Below, one piece after another: positions 7,102-16,712 of a DNA stretch of 64,000 nucleotides (the first letter of the stretch is position 1; every line of letters starts with the position of its first letter). The stretch lies in contig CAWGVZ010000004.1 of assembly GCA_963826035.1 (NCBI GenBank), positions 496,001 to 560,000 of the forward strand. Direction: 5' to 3'. The stretch is from Actinophytocola sp963826035 (GTDB lineage Bacteria; Actinomycetota; Actinomycetes; Mycobacteriales; Pseudonocardiaceae). The position numbers were made by a program, and so were the translations under genes. The notes below the pieces were generated by a model. The model did not search any database and was not told the origin of the DNA. It saw nothing but the letters and a program-made list of their open reading frames with translations.

Positions 7102-8937
7102 GTGACGGACACGACCGCACGCGAGGACTGGGAACAGCGGATCGGGCTGCCCAGCGACACCAGGCTCACGGGAGCCGGCGAGCTGCCAGCGCCTACCCGG
7201 CTGTCGGCCGAGGCGGGCACCGGACTAGTGCTGCTGACCTGGCCGCTGGTCGACGGCGCGCTCGGCTACCTGGTGCACCGCTCGCACAACGCGGAAGGCC
7301 CGTTCGAGCCGCTGGACCACCTGGGCGGCGACGTGCTCGCCGTGCCGCACCCGCCCTACGCCGACACGATGGTCGAGCCGGGCGAGACCTACCACTACCG
7401 GGTCGCCACCTGGACCGACGCCGGTCCAGGACCGCTGTCCCCCGTCGCCTCGGGCACACCGAAACCCGCCGGCCCGACGCCCGCCGAGGTGACGGTGGCC
7501 GTCGACGCGGCCGCCGAACCCACGCCGCTGCCCGATGTGTGGCGCCGGATGATCGGCGCCGAGCACTTCTCGCTGCTCGTCTGGGACAAGCCCGGCCCCG
7601 GCGGGTCGGACGTGGCGGCCGAGTACGCCGAGGCGCTGCGGGTGATGCGCGACGAGATCGGCGTCCGGTCGGTCCGCGCACACGGCACGTTCCTGCCCGA
7701 GACGGTCGCCGTCCGCGCTGACGGCACCTTCGACTTCACCGGTCTCGACGAGGTGTACGACCGGTTCCTCGGCACCGGGCTCAAGCCGGTGGTGGAGCTG
7801 TCGTTCATGCCGCGCGAGCTGACGGCCGACCCCGACCACACGGTGTTCGAATACGGCGCCACGGTGTCCGTGCCGAAGGACTGGGACCGCTGGGGTGACC
7901 TGGTGCGCGCGGTGACCGTGCACCTGCGGGAGCGCTACGGCTTCGACGAGGTGGCCACGTGGGAGTTCGAGGTGTGGAACGAGGCCAACCTCGAGGTGTT
8001 CTGGAACGGCACGCAGGACGACTACCACCGGCTGTACGAGGTGGCCGCCCGCGCGGTGAAGGACGTCGACCCGCGCATCCGGGTCGGTGGGCCGTCCTCG
8101 GCCGCCGCCGGCTGGGTCGGCGCGCTGCTGGAGTTCTGCCGGCGCCACGATGTGCCCATCGACTTCGTCTCCACCCACACCTACGGCAACGCACCGCTCG
8201 ACATGCGGCCGCTCACCCGGTCGTTCGCCGAGGCCACCGGCAAGCCCGAGCCGGAGATCCTGTGGACCGAGTGGGGTGTCACGCCCACGCACTTCCACCG
8301 GGTGAACGACACGGTGTTCGCCGCACCGTTCGTGTTGCGGGGCATGAAGAGCGCGCTCGCGTCCACCGACTGCCTCGCGTACTGGGTCTGCTCGGACCAG
8401 TTCGAGGAGCTTGGCTGGCCGCCCAGGCTGCTGCACGGCGGGTTCGGCCTGCTCACGGTCGGCAACCTGCGCAAGCCGAGGTTCTGGGCGCTCGCCCTGC
8501 TGTCCGAGCTGACCGGCGGCCGCGTCCCGGCGCGGGTGCGCGGCGACGGCGCGGAGGCGCTGGTGGAGGCGATCGCCACGGCCACCCCCGACTCGGTAGA
8601 TGTCCTCATCTGGAACGGCACTCTCGATCAGTCCAAAATAGACGGTGCGGCGGCGCTGGATCGCACGGTGACCGTGGCGGTGGCCGGTCTGGCACCCGGC
8701 ACCTACGAGGTGTCCGAGCGCCGGGTCGACGCCGAGCACGGCAACATCGCGCGCGCCTGGGAGGAGTTGGGCGGTGGCGACTGGCCGGACGAGACGCAGT
8801 GGACCGCTCTGCGTGCCGCCGACACGCTGCCGGTCGAGTACCGTCCGGAGGTGACGGCCGGTGCGGACGGAACCGCTTCGGTCGCCGTGACGATCCCCAT
8901 GCCGGGTATCAGTTTCGTGCGCCTGACCCGGCGCTGA
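7102..8937 (+). CDS. Fn3-containing GH39-like beta-xylosidase family glycosidase
   Basis: 611 aa from GTG 7102, preceded by GAGGGGG; the upstream ATG at 7060 lies inside the operator. Residues about 25-130 form a fibronectin type III-like domain (YLVHRSHNAEGPF, YHYRVATWTDAGPGPLSPV). The TIM barrel follows with WEFEVWNEANLEVFW (acid/base Glu in WNEAN) and ILWTEWGVTPTH (nucleophile Glu), as in GH39 beta-xylosidases and alpha-iduronidases. The C-terminus is a beta domain. No signal peptide is seen, so it probably acts inside the cell on imported oligosaccharide. The exact substrate is uncertain. Confidence 0.82.
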   Translation: MTDTTAREDWEQRIGLPSDTRLTGAGELPAPTRLSAEAGTGLVLLTWPLVDGALGYLVHRSHNAEGPFEPLDHLGGDVLAVPHPPYADTMVEPGETYHYRVATWTDAGPGPLSPVASGTPKPAGPTPAEVTVAVDAAAEPTPLPDVWRRMIGAEHFSLLVWDKPGPGGSDVAAEYAEALRVMRDEIGVRSVRAHGTFLPETVAVRADGTFDFTGLDEVYDRFLGTGLKPVVELSFMPRELTADPDHTVFEYGATVSVPKDWDRWGDLVRAVTVHLRERYGFDEVATWEFEVWNEANLEVFWNGTQDDYHRLYEVAARAVKDVDPRIRVGGPSSAAAGWVGALLEFCRRHDVPIDFVSTHTYGNAPLDMRPLTRSFAEATGKPEPEILWTEWGVTPTHFHRVNDTVFAAPFVLRGMKSALASTDCLAYWVCSDQFEELGWPPRLLHGGFGLLTVGNLRKPRFWALALLSELTGGRVPARVRGDGAEALVEAIATATPDSVDVLIWNGTLDQSKIDGAAALDRTVTVAVAGLAPGTYEVSERRVDAEHGNIARAWEELGGGDWPDETQWTALRAADTLPVEYRPEVTAGADGTASVAVTIPMPGISFVRLTRR

Positions 8938-8954
8938 CGAGCGAGGAGCGTGCC

Positions 8955-10472
8955 TTGTCCCCCGCCTGGCTGGCTGACGCCGTGTTGTACCAGATCTACC
9001 CGCAGAGCTTCGCCGACAGCAACGGAGACGGGATCGGCGACCTCAACGGCATCGAGTCCAAACTGGACTATCTGTCCTGGCTCGGGGTCAACACGGTGTG
9101 GCTCAACCCCTGCTTCGTCTCGCCCATGCGCGACGCGGGCTACGACGTGGCCGACTACTACGCCATCGATCCGCGTTACGGCAGCCAGGACGATCTGGCC
9201 AAGCTGGTGGACTCGGCCGGCCGGCGCGGCATTCGAGTGGTTCTCGACCTCGTGGCCGGGCACACCTCCGACCAGCACCCGTGGTTCGCCCACTCGGCCG
9301 ACGACCCGACCGATCACCGCTACATCTGGTCGGACCGGCAGGCGGACGGGTTCCAGCCGTCCCCCGGCCGGCGCGAAGGCTTCTACCTGCCGAACTTCTT
9401 CCCCGTGCAGCCGGCACTGAACTTCGGATACGCCAGGCAGGACGACGACGAGCCGTGGCGCCAGCCGGTGGACGCCGAAGGGCCGAGGGAGAATCGCCGA
9501 GCGCTGCGCGACATCCTGGACTTCTGGCTGAAGACCGGGGTCGCCGGGTTCCGCGTCGACATGGCCGCGTCGCTCATCAAGGACGACGCCGGCAAGGCGG
9601 AGACGGCCAAGCTGTGGCGGGAGTTGCGCGGCTGGCTGGACACGGCGCACCCGCAGGCGGCGCTGTTCAGCGAGTGGGCCCAGCCCGCCGTGGCCGTGCC
9701 GTCCGGTTTCCACGCGGACTTCTTCCTGCACTTCGGCAGCAGCCAGGCGTTCCGTTCGCTGTTCCACAACGGGATGGTGTACGACGACACGTGGCGGCCG
9801 CGCCCGAGCTTCTTCGACGCGGCCGGCGCCGGCACGATCACCGAGTTCCTGGCCGAGTGGGCCACCGCCACCAGCGTGATCAGCGACAGTGGACATATCG
9901 TGCTGCCCACGGCGAACCACGACTTCCCCAGGCTGGTGGCCGGCACCCGGACACCCGACCAGGCCCGTGCGGCCATGGTGTTCGTGTTGACGTGGCCCAC
10001 CCTGCCGGCCATCTACTACGGCGACGAACTCGGCATGCAGTACCAACCGGGCCTGCCCGACCACGAGGGCAGCGTCCTCGGCCCCGGCAACAACCGGGCG
10101 GGCTCCCGCACGCCGATGCAGTGGGACCGGGAGGATCCGGAGGTCACCTACCTGCCGCCGGACCCGTCGCCGGAGCGCCCGAACGTGGCCGATGCCCGAC
10201 AGGATCCGGCGTCGCTGTTGAACCTGGTGCGGGAGTTGCTCGCGCTGCGCAAGGCGCACCCGGAGCTGGGTTCTGGCGGGTCGGTGGAGATCCTGAACCC
10301 CGCGTATCCGTTCGTCTACCGTCGCGGGCGGTACACGGTTGCCGTCAATCCGGGCTTCCACCCGGCGGTGGCCGACGTTCCCGTGCCGGGCGAGCTGATC
10401 CTCGGTCGGGGCGCTACCCACGATGGCCGGTTGCGCATGGATCGCTTCAGCTATGCCATCTTCCGCGACTGA
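8955..10472 (+). CDS. GH13 alpha-amylase-family glycosidase
   Basis: 505 aa from TTG 8955, with GAGGAG at an ideal distance, 17 bp after the GH39-like gene and co-transcribed with it. The (beta/alpha)8 barrel shows ADAVLYQIYPQSFADSNGDG, the nucleophile region GVAGFRVDMAAS, the acid/base Glu in ALFSEWAQ and the third Asp in PTANHDFPR. This arrangement is close to oligo-1,6-glucosidase and trehalulose-type enzymes. No secretion signal is present. Pairing an alpha-glucosidase-like enzyme with a beta-glycosidase suggests a mixed-linkage oligosaccharide. Confidence 0.88.
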   Translation: MSPAWLADAVLYQIYPQSFADSNGDGIGDLNGIESKLDYLSWLGVNTVWLNPCFVSPMRDAGYDVADYYAIDPRYGSQDDLAKLVDSAGRRGIRVVLDLVAGHTSDQHPWFAHSADDPTDHRYIWSDRQADGFQPSPGRREGFYLPNFFPVQPALNFGYARQDDDEPWRQPVDAEGPRENRRALRDILDFWLKTGVAGFRVDMAASLIKDDAGKAETAKLWRELRGWLDTAHPQAALFSEWAQPAVAVPSGFHADFFLHFGSSQAFRSLFHNGMVYDDTWRPRPSFFDAAGAGTITEFLAEWATATSVISDSGHIVLPTANHDFPRLVAGTRTPDQARAAMVFVLTWPTLPAIYYGDELGMQYQPGLPDHEGSVLGPGNNRAGSRTPMQWDREDPEVTYLPPDPSPERPNVADARQDPASLLNLVRELLALRKAHPELGSGGSVEILNPAYPFVYRRGRYTVAVNPGFHPAVADVPVPGELILGRGATHDGRLRMDRFSYAIFRD

Positions 10473-10548
10473 CCTCGATCGATCCCGCGGGCGCTTCGAC
10501 GTGGGCAGGCCCGAGCCAGCGATGGTTCGACCTGCCCACCAACTCCCG

Positions 10549-10699
10549 GCGAGTCCCACGTTGAAGACCGGCGAGTCCCACGTTGGGGCGGGGTGAGTCC
10601 CACATTCGAGTCTCCCCGGCGAGGGAGACTCGCGCGTTCCGAACGTGGGACTCGCCCGATCTGAACGTGGAACTCGCGCGTTCTGAACGTGGGACTCGC
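10549..10699. repeat. inverted tandem array A1 (22-nt period)
   Basis: The core GCGAGTCCCACGTT occurs three times with GAG at 10551, 10573 and 10595, and three times inverted with the matching CTC ending at 10653, 10675 and 10697. All steps are exactly 22 nt. The centre is itself a hairpin, CGAGTCTCC pairing with GGAGACTCG. It lies between convergent genes. Confidence 0.9.
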
Positions 10700-10756
10700 C
10701 GGGGTTGCGGTCGGGTTGTCCGGCCTCGGATAGTCATAAGTACGGCTTCGGGGCCG

Positions 10757-10784
10757 GTTTTGTCGGTGCTCGCGACTACGCAAG
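10757..10784 (+). repeat. TGTCGGTGC element (single)
   Basis: TTTTGTCGGTGC followed after about seven bases by CTACG. It resembles the elements at 19082, 21381 and 23310. Confidence 0.55.
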
Positions 10785-10856
10785 CCGTGTTTGATGACAT
10801 CGTTTGACCTGCGGGTTGGTCTTCCTGGTCAGGAGCATGGGATTCGTGTGGGGAGT

Positions 10857-11130
10857 GCGAGATCGCGGTTCCCGACGGTGAGATCGCGGTTCCCGCACGC
10901 GAGATCGCGGTTCCCGACGGTGAGATCGCGGTTGATGGGGAACCTGGAGTGGTCAGCGCCGGGCAGGGGGTCCGCGGGGCCTGGCGGTAGGGCTCGGTCA
11001 CAGTTGTTCTGTTGACTCAGTAGTTCCACCCTGTGTGCACACAGCAGCCGGGAAACGACGGCCTCACGCACCGCAACCGCGATCTCGCGTGCCGCAACCG
11101 CGATCTCGCGTGCGAGAACCGCGATCTCGC
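10857..11130. repeat. inverted tandem array B (21-nt period)
   Basis: The core GAGATCGCGGTTCCC starts at 10859, 10880, 10901 and 10922. Inverted copies (CCGCGATCTC) end at 11086, 11107 and 11128. Every step is exactly 21 nt. About 130 bp of unique sequence separates the arms. Its sequence is unrelated to arrays A and C but the architecture is the same. Confidence 0.9.
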
Positions 11131-11214
11131 AGACTGACAACGGCGTGAACAACCCCACCGGCGCCCGCCAGACATCTACGCAGGTCAAAGCCATGACCTC
11201 AAATCGGACCTCGC

Positions 11215-13035
11215 CTACGCTGGATTACGGGGGGCCGTGGCCGCCCGTTGATCATGGTCTGCGGCGGGCGCGTACGGGTTGGGCAGGGCGGCCAGCAACT
11301 GCTTCGTGTAGTCCGCGCGAGCATCGCGGATCACGTGCAGCGCCGGGCCGTCCTCCACCACCCGGCCCTCGTTCAACACCAGCACCTCATCAGCCAACAG
11401 CCGCGCCGACAACAGGTCGTGCGTGATGTAGAGCATGGCCAGGTCCCGCGAACGCACCAGCCGGTCGAGCAGCTCCACGATCTCCGCCCGGATGGACACG
11501 TCGAGCATGGAGATCGGCTCATCGGCCACCAGCACCGACGGCTCCGGCGCCAACGCACGGGCGACCACCACCCGCTGGCGTTGCCCACCGGAAAGCTGGT
11601 GCGGGTAACGATCGAGGAACCGCTCAGGCAACCCGACCGTCTCCAACAGCGCACCCAACCGCGCTCGAGCGTCGCGTTCGGACAGTCCGAGATGGTTACG
11701 CAGCGGGCGAACGAGCGTCTGCGACACCGTCCGCACAGGATTCAACGCGGCGAACGGATCCTGGAACACCAACTGCACGTGCTTGCGATAGCGGCGCAGC
11801 GCCTTCCCCCGCAACCGGTCCACCGCCACGTCACCGAAGTGGACGGTCCCCGTGTCCGGACGCTCGATGCCAGTCAGCAGTTTGGCGATCGTGCTCTTGC
11901 CGCTGCCGCTCTGACCCACCAGCGCGGTCACCTGTCCCCGCCGCAGCTCGAAAGACACCCCGGCCACGGCCGACACCGTGTTGCGCCGACGAGTGTACGT
12001 CTTGTGCACGTCCCGCACCGACAGAACCGCGGTAGCCTCGGCGCCGGGACGTTCCACCCGCACGAACGTCGAGTCCACGAAGCCCTTACTCGGTAGGCCG
12101 ACCGCGTGGCACGCCACCCCCGACACCAGTTCCGGCCGCGTGGTCGAACACACGGGCAACGCCTCCGGGCACCGGTCGACGAACAGGCAACCCGGCCGAT
12201 CGTGGGCCAGATCCGGTGGCCGGCCGGGAATGTAGGTCACGTCGACCGTCTCCGCGCGGGGATCGGCATAGCTGCCGAGCAGCCCGCGCGAGTACGGATG
12301 CCGCGGGTCGGCCAGCATGCCGGCCGTGTCCTGGACCTCCACCAGCTCACCCGCGTACATGACCATCACCCGGTCGGCGATCTCCAGCACCGACCCGAGA
12401 TCGTGGCTGATCAGCAGCACGGCGAACCCCTTGGCGCGCTGCAACTCCCGTACGCTGTCCAAAATGGACCGCTGCACCACCACGTCCAGCCCGGTGGTCG
12501 GCTCGTCCAGCACCACCAGCTTCGGGTCGAGCGCCAGGGCGAGCGCGAGCGCCACCCGCTGCTTCATCCCGCCCGACAGCTCGTGCGGGTAGAACCGCAG
12601 GAACGACTGGTCGATCAGCACCATCTCCAGCAGCTCGACCGTCCGCAGCCGGATCTCCGTGGCGGACAACGAGGTGTGCGTGCGGAACACGTCGCGGAAC
12701 TGCGCCTCGACCGTCAGCACCGGGTTGAGCGAGTTCATGGACGACTGGAACACGGTGGACAGCTCCCGCCAGCGCAGCGGCCGCAGCGCCGACTCGTCGA
12801 GCGCCGCGATGTCCGTACCGTCGAACGTGACCGTACCCCCGGTGATCCGCGCCGGCGGGTCCAGCAACCGCAGCAACGCGTTGCCCAAAGTGGACTTCCC
12901 GCAGCCGGACTCACCGAGCAGGCCGACACATTCGCCAGCCTCGACGGAGAACGACACACCGCGCACCGCCCTGGTCGGCGGCGTGTGCTTGGTGGCGTAG
13001 GTGACGCTCAGGTCGCGTACCTCGAGAAGTGCCAT
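11215..13035 (-). CDS. Opp/Dpp-type ABC importer, fused double ATPase
   Basis: 606 aa containing two complete nucleotide-binding domains, equivalent to fused OppD and OppF. NBD1 (about 1-320) has GLLGESGCGKST, LSGGMKQRVALA and KLVVLDEPTTGLD, with the OppD C-terminal cysteine cluster CLFVDRCPEALPVC. NBD2 (about 340-590) has ALVGQSGSGKST, LSGGQRQRVVVA and VLVADEPISMLD. The start at 13035 overlaps the permease stop (ATGA). It is the last gene of a four-gene importer operon reading leftwards from 16560. The glycosidase setting suggests oligosaccharide rather than peptide uptake. Confidence 0.92.
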   Translation of the reverse strand: MALLEVRDLSVTYATKHTPPTRAVRGVSFSVEAGECVGLLGESGCGKSTLGNALLRLLDPPARITGGTVTFDGTDIAALDESALRPLRWRELSTVFQSSMNSLNPVLTVEAQFRDVFRTHTSLSATEIRLRTVELLEMVLIDQSFLRFYPHELSGGMKQRVALALALALDPKLVVLDEPTTGLDVVVQRSILDSVRELQRAKGFAVLLISHDLGSVLEIADRVMVMYAGELVEVQDTAGMLADPRHPYSRGLLGSYADPRAETVDVTYIPGRPPDLAHDRPGCLFVDRCPEALPVCSTTRPELVSGVACHAVGLPSKGFVDSTFVRVERPGAEATAVLSVRDVHKTYTRRRNTVSAVAGVSFELRRGQVTALVGQSGSGKSTIAKLLTGIERPDTGTVHFGDVAVDRLRGKALRRYRKHVQLVFQDPFAALNPVRTVSQTLVRPLRNHLGLSERDARARLGALLETVGLPERFLDRYPHQLSGGQRQRVVVARALAPEPSVLVADEPISMLDVSIRAEIVELLDRLVRSRDLAMLYITHDLLSARLLADEVLVLNEGRVVEDGPALHVIRDARADYTKQLLAALPNPYAPAADHDQRAATAPRNPA

Positions 13036-13919
13036 CAGTCCTCCCGCAGCGCCGGGTTGCTCAGCGCGTCGACGCCGAAATTGACGAGGGTCATGGCGGT
13101 CACCAGCAGGGTGAGCGCGAGGCCGGGCGCGATCAGCCACGGCCACTGGCCGGTCAGCAGCGCGCCGCCGTTGTCCGCCCAGTACAACATCGTGCCCCAG
13201 CTTACCGTCTGCAGGTCACCGAGCCCGAGGAACGACAGCCCCGCCTCCGCGCCGATGGCCGCGGTCGCCGACCCCATGAAGCCGACCACCACCAGCGAGG
13301 TCATGTTCGGCATGATCTCGCGGAAGACGATCCGCATGGTGCCGTCGCCCGCGAGCTTCGCCGCCGTGATGTAGTCCCTGGTGCGCAACGTGATGATCTG
13401 CGCGCGCTTGATCTTCGCGCCGTACGCCCAGCCGGTCACGCTGATCACGAAGATGATCAGCCACACACCGCGTACCGGCGCGTACGCGGCCAGCGTGATC
13501 ATCAGTGGCAGCACGGGGATCACGAGCGCCAGGTTCGTCAGGCCGGACAGGAACTCGTCCACCCAGCCGCGCAGGTAACCGGCGGTCATGCCGATCAGCA
13601 GCGCGATGATGGTGGACGCCGTGCCGGCCACCAAACCGACCAGCAGCGACGTACGAGCACCGTGGACCAGTTGGGAGAACACGTCCTCGCCCTGTGTGGT
13701 GGTGCCCATCCAGTGGTCGCCGCTGGATGGCAGAGCCGAGCCGAACTCCTTGGACGTCGGGTCGTACGGCGCGATCAGCGGCGCCAGCAGGGCGGTCAGC
13801 ACGAAGACCGCCAACAGCGCGAGACCGACGCGACTCTTGTTGTTGGCCCACAGGATCCGTATCCACTTCGGCACACGGCTCTGGCGGGTTAACAACTCAG
13901 GGGGCTGTACAAACGTCAT
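13035..13919 (-). CDS. Opp/Dpp-type ABC importer permease (DppC-like)
   Basis: 294 aa. It has an N-terminal membrane segment after a cytosolic stretch (VGLALLAVFVLTALLAPLIAPYDPTSKEFG, the OppC_N region), four to five further helices, and the EAA-type loop (AAKLAGDGTMRIVFREIMPNM) that contacts the ATPase. It overlaps both neighbours by 1-4 nt, giving strict coupling within the operon. Confidence 0.92.
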   Translation of the reverse strand: MTFVQPPELLTRQSRVPKWIRILWANNKSRVGLALLAVFVLTALLAPLIAPYDPTSKEFGSALPSSGDHWMGTTTQGEDVFSQLVHGARTSLLVGLVAGTASTIIALLIGMTAGYLRGWVDEFLSGLTNLALVIPVLPLMITLAAYAPVRGVWLIIFVISVTGWAYGAKIKRAQIITLRTRDYITAAKLAGDGTMRIVFREIMPNMTSLVVVGFMGSATAAIGAEAGLSFLGLGDLQTVSWGTMLYWADNGGALLTGQWPWLIAPGLALTLLVTAMTLVNFGVDALSNPALRED

Positions 13920-14911
13920 CGCAGCGCCGCCTCCTTCCGGACCCGCGGGTCGAGCACGCCCAGCAGGAAGTCGGCCAGCAGGTTCGCCAGCAGCACGCCC
14001 GCCGTGATGAACAGGAACAGCGCCTGCATCAACGGGTAGTCCCGCGAGCCGACCGACTCCATGAGCAGTCGGCCGAGGCCCGGGTAGTCGAAGATCGTCT
14101 CCACGAGCACCGTCCCACCGAGAATCCCGCCGAGCGCCAACGCAAACCCTGTCACGTTGGGCAGGATCGCCACCCGCGCACCGTAGGCCAGCGCGATCCG
14201 CCGCGTCCGCAACCCCTTGGCGCGCGCCAGCCGGGTGTAGTCCTCACCGAGGGTCTGCACCATGTTGTTGCGCATTCCGATGATCCAGCCGGCCGGCGCG
14301 GTGACCAGAATGGACAGTGCGGGCAGGAACCCATGATAGACGGCGTCCCCGACGAACGCCCACGACCACGTCGGCTCGATCGACGCCGAATGCCCGCCCG
14401 CGTCGGGGAACCAGTTGGTCACGAACGACAACACGTACAGCAGCAGCAACGCGATCCAGAAGAACGGCAGTGCACCGACGAACTGCGAGCCGAGCGTGAC
14501 CACCGAGTCGAACCGGGAGTTGCGCCGCCACGCGGCGAACGCACCCAGCACCGTGCCGATCGTGAAGCCCAGGATCTGCGTCACGCCCACCAGCACGAGC
14601 GTCCACGGCAGCGCCTCGGAGATCAGATCCGTGACCGGATACGGGAAGTAGCTGTAGCTGATCCCGAAGTCACCGCTCAGCAGGCTGCCGAGATAGTCCC
14701 AGTACTGCGTGAGCAGCGACGTGTCCGGCACCCCGAGCATCAGCCGCACGGCCCGGAGCTGGTCCGGGTCGACCGGCCCCTGCCCGGTCAGCTGCCCCAC
14801 GATCGCCGCCGCCGGGTCCCCCGGTTGCAGCCGAGGGATCAGGAAGTTGAGCGTGACGGCCGCCCACAAGGTGATGACGAAGAACGCGGTGCGGCGGAGG
14901 AAATACCTCAC
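13916..14911 (-). CDS. Opp/Dpp-type ABC importer permease (DppB-like)
   Basis: 331 aa from GTG 14911 (VRYFLRRTAFFVITLWAAVT), typical of the DppB start with its first helix followed by NFLIPRLQPGDPA. Six membrane segments are visible, and the EAA loop is in the stretch LARAKGLRTRRIALAYGARV. The GTGA overlap with the binding-protein stop decides this start over upstream alternatives. Confidence 0.92.
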   Translation of the reverse strand: MRYFLRRTAFFVITLWAAVTLNFLIPRLQPGDPAAAIVGQLTGQGPVDPDQLRAVRLMLGVPDTSLLTQYWDYLGSLLSGDFGISYSYFPYPVTDLISEALPWTLVLVGVTQILGFTIGTVLGAFAAWRRNSRFDSVVTLGSQFVGALPFFWIALLLLYVLSFVTNWFPDAGGHSASIEPTWSWAFVGDAVYHGFLPALSILVTAPAGWIIGMRNNMVQTLGEDYTRLARAKGLRTRRIALAYGARVAILPNVTGFALALGGILGGTVLVETIFDYPGLGRLLMESVGSRDYPLMQALFLFITAGVLLANLLADFLLGVLDPRVRKEAALR

Positions 14912-16560
14912 GACCCGGCCGGCTGCAACCGGGTGATGATCAGCAGCACGTCGGTCGAGACGGCGTACGGGTCCTCCGCGCTCGGCCAGCCGGACGCCCG
15001 GGCCGTCCGGTACTGGAACCACTTGGCGCCGTACCACAGCGGGATGTTCGGCACGTCCTCCATCATCACGCGCTGAAGTTCGTGCACGGCCGACCGCTGG
15101 GTCTCCTCGTCGCCCGCCACCTGCAGGTCGTCGAGCAGGCCGTCGGTCTCGGGATCGCGCCAGCGGTTGAAGTTCGACACGGCCACCTTGCCGATGTCGG
15201 CGCTCTGCGCGGACGCCAGCGGGTCGGCGAAGTCCTTGTGGATGTTGCAGTCGCCGCCGTACACACCGAACAGCAGGTCGTAGTTGCCGACGCCGCGATC
15301 CTGTTCGTAGGTGGCCTGCTGCGGGGTGGTCACGTCGACCTGGATGCCGAGCTTGTCGAAGTCCGACCGGATGATCTGCGCGGCCTGGATCCAGTCGTTC
15401 CAGCCGGCCGGGACCTTGAACTCGAACGACAGCGGCTGACCGTCCTTGCCCAGCCTGCGTCCCTCACCGTCCACTGTGTACCCGGCATCGTCGAGCGCGC
15501 TCTTCGCGGTGTCCACATCGGTCTCGACGTGGCCGCCATTCTCGATGTCCGGGTCCAGCCATTCCTCCTGGTTGGGCAGGATCAGACCGGTCTGGCTGGC
15601 GGTCTCCACGTAGCCGAACTGGGCCTTGTCGGCGATGCCCTGCCGATCGAACGCCGACACCAGCGCGCGGCGGAACGCGACGTCGTCGAACGGCGCCTTC
15701 GTGAGGTTCGGGTAGAGGCTGATCACGCCGCCCGGCGCGAACCAGTACTTGTTGTGCTCGGGGTCCTTCGACACGTAGACCTCGTCGATCTCCGGCACGA
15801 ACATGGAGTTCATGTCGTACTCGCCGCGCTCCAGCCGCAGCTGGTCGACCTGCCCCTCGGGCGAGTGGGTGAACCGCAACTCCTGGACCTTGACCTTGTC
15901 GGCCTGCCAGTAGTTCGGGTCGCGTTCGAGCACCATCTGCCTGGCGTTGAAGGTCTTCACCTTGTACGGGCCGGTGCCGATGGCGTCGGTGTTCGTGAAC
16001 CGGACGGGGTCCCCGGCGTTCGCCCAGATGTGCTTCGGCACGATCTCGATCATGGCCACCTTGGAGAACAGCAGCACGGCGGGCTTCGCGAACTCCATGG
16101 TCACCTGGTTGCCGGCCGCGGTGACCGAGGTCAGCGCCGGCCCGACGCCCTTCGTGTCCAGCGCCGGGTACTGCTTGATCATCTCGTAGGTGAAGACCAC
16201 GTCATCGGCCGTGAACGGCTTGCCGTCGTGCCACTTCACGCCCTCGCGCAGGGTGAACGTGAGCTTCTGGGTGCCCTCCCAGGCGTACTCGGTGGCCAGC
16301 CACGGCGTCTCGCCGCAGTTGAATCCGTCCACCTGGTACAGCGTCTCGAACGTGTAGCCGACCACCGCCTTGTTCGGCGAGAACGGGTTGAAGTTGCGTT
16401 GCGGCTGCGCGCCGGGCGCGTAGTCGCCGAGGTTGATGAAGGGGACCAGCCCGTCGGCCGTGAGTCCTTCGGAGTCCGTCGGACCGGCCGCGCACGAGGC
16501 TGTACTCAGCCCGACCGCCGCCACGACCGCCATCACCAGATAGCGCCAGGGTCGTGCCAC
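14908..16560 (-). CDS. family-5 extracellular solute-binding lipoprotein
   Basis: 550 aa. The N-terminus has a hydrophobic signal (WRYLVMAVVAAVGLSTASC) and an imperfect lipobox cysteine followed by AAGPTDSEG. The mature part is SBP_bac_5 (LTFTLREGVKWHDGKPFTADDVVFTYE), the family that binds peptides but also cello-, xylo- and mannooligosaccharides in several bacteria. GTG 16560 is preferred because GGGAGG lies 6 nt upstream; another GTG at 16578 is possible. It is the first gene of the importer operon and is divergent from the beta-galactosidase across paired LacI operators. Confidence 0.9.
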   Translation of the reverse strand: MARPWRYLVMAVVAAVGLSTASCAAGPTDSEGLTADGLVPFINLGDYAPGAQPQRNFNPFSPNKAVVGYTFETLYQVDGFNCGETPWLATEYAWEGTQKLTFTLREGVKWHDGKPFTADDVVFTYEMIKQYPALDTKGVGPALTSVTAAGNQVTMEFAKPAVLLFSKVAMIEIVPKHIWANAGDPVRFTNTDAIGTGPYKVKTFNARQMVLERDPNYWQADKVKVQELRFTHSPEGQVDQLRLERGEYDMNSMFVPEIDEVYVSKDPEHNKYWFAPGGVISLYPNLTKAPFDDVAFRRALVSAFDRQGIADKAQFGYVETASQTGLILPNQEEWLDPDIENGGHVETDVDTAKSALDDAGYTVDGEGRRLGKDGQPLSFEFKVPAGWNDWIQAAQIIRSDFDKLGIQVDVTTPQQATYEQDRGVGNYDLLFGVYGGDCNIHKDFADPLASAQSADIGKVAVSNFNRWRDPETDGLLDDLQVAGDEETQRSAVHELQRVMMEDVPNIPLWYGAKWFQYRTARASGWPSAEDPYAVSTDVLLIITRLQPAGS

Positions 16561-16614
16561 CTTGCACCTCCCGCTCACCTTGTCCCGGTCTGCCTCGACC
16601 AGTACCGTGCTGAA

Positions 16615-16641
16615 TGTAAGCGCATCCTGTATGCGCTTCCA
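16615..16641. promoter_or_regulatory. paired LacI operators in divergent promoter
   Basis: TGTAAGCGCATCC (16615-16627) is followed directly by TGTATGCGCTTCCA (16628-16641). Both match the operator seen at 7057. They lie between the importer operon and the beta-galactosidase and could control both. Confidence 0.6.
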
Positions 16642-16712
16642 TTTCGACGGAGGTTAACCCTCACCTGCGTCGACTCGCAATAGGCAGCTCGTAACAGGCA
16701 GAGGCGGCGGAC

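Larger units (their letters stand above)
10473..11214. other. 742-bp gene-free repeat region
   Basis: This gap between the convergent GH13 and ABC ATPase genes holds two inverted tandem-repeat arrays (A and B) and one TGTCGGTGC element between them. Open frames here consist of repeat units and are not genes. Confidence 0.8.

Noticed and set aside
10447..11001. Open frame across arrays A1 and B
   Set aside because: Its translation is repeat-derived (TAISPSG units), so it is not a protein-coding gene.
10549..11130. CRISPR array
   Set aside because: Repeats are only 13-19 nt with 4-9 nt between cores, orientation switches in the middle, and no cas genes are present.
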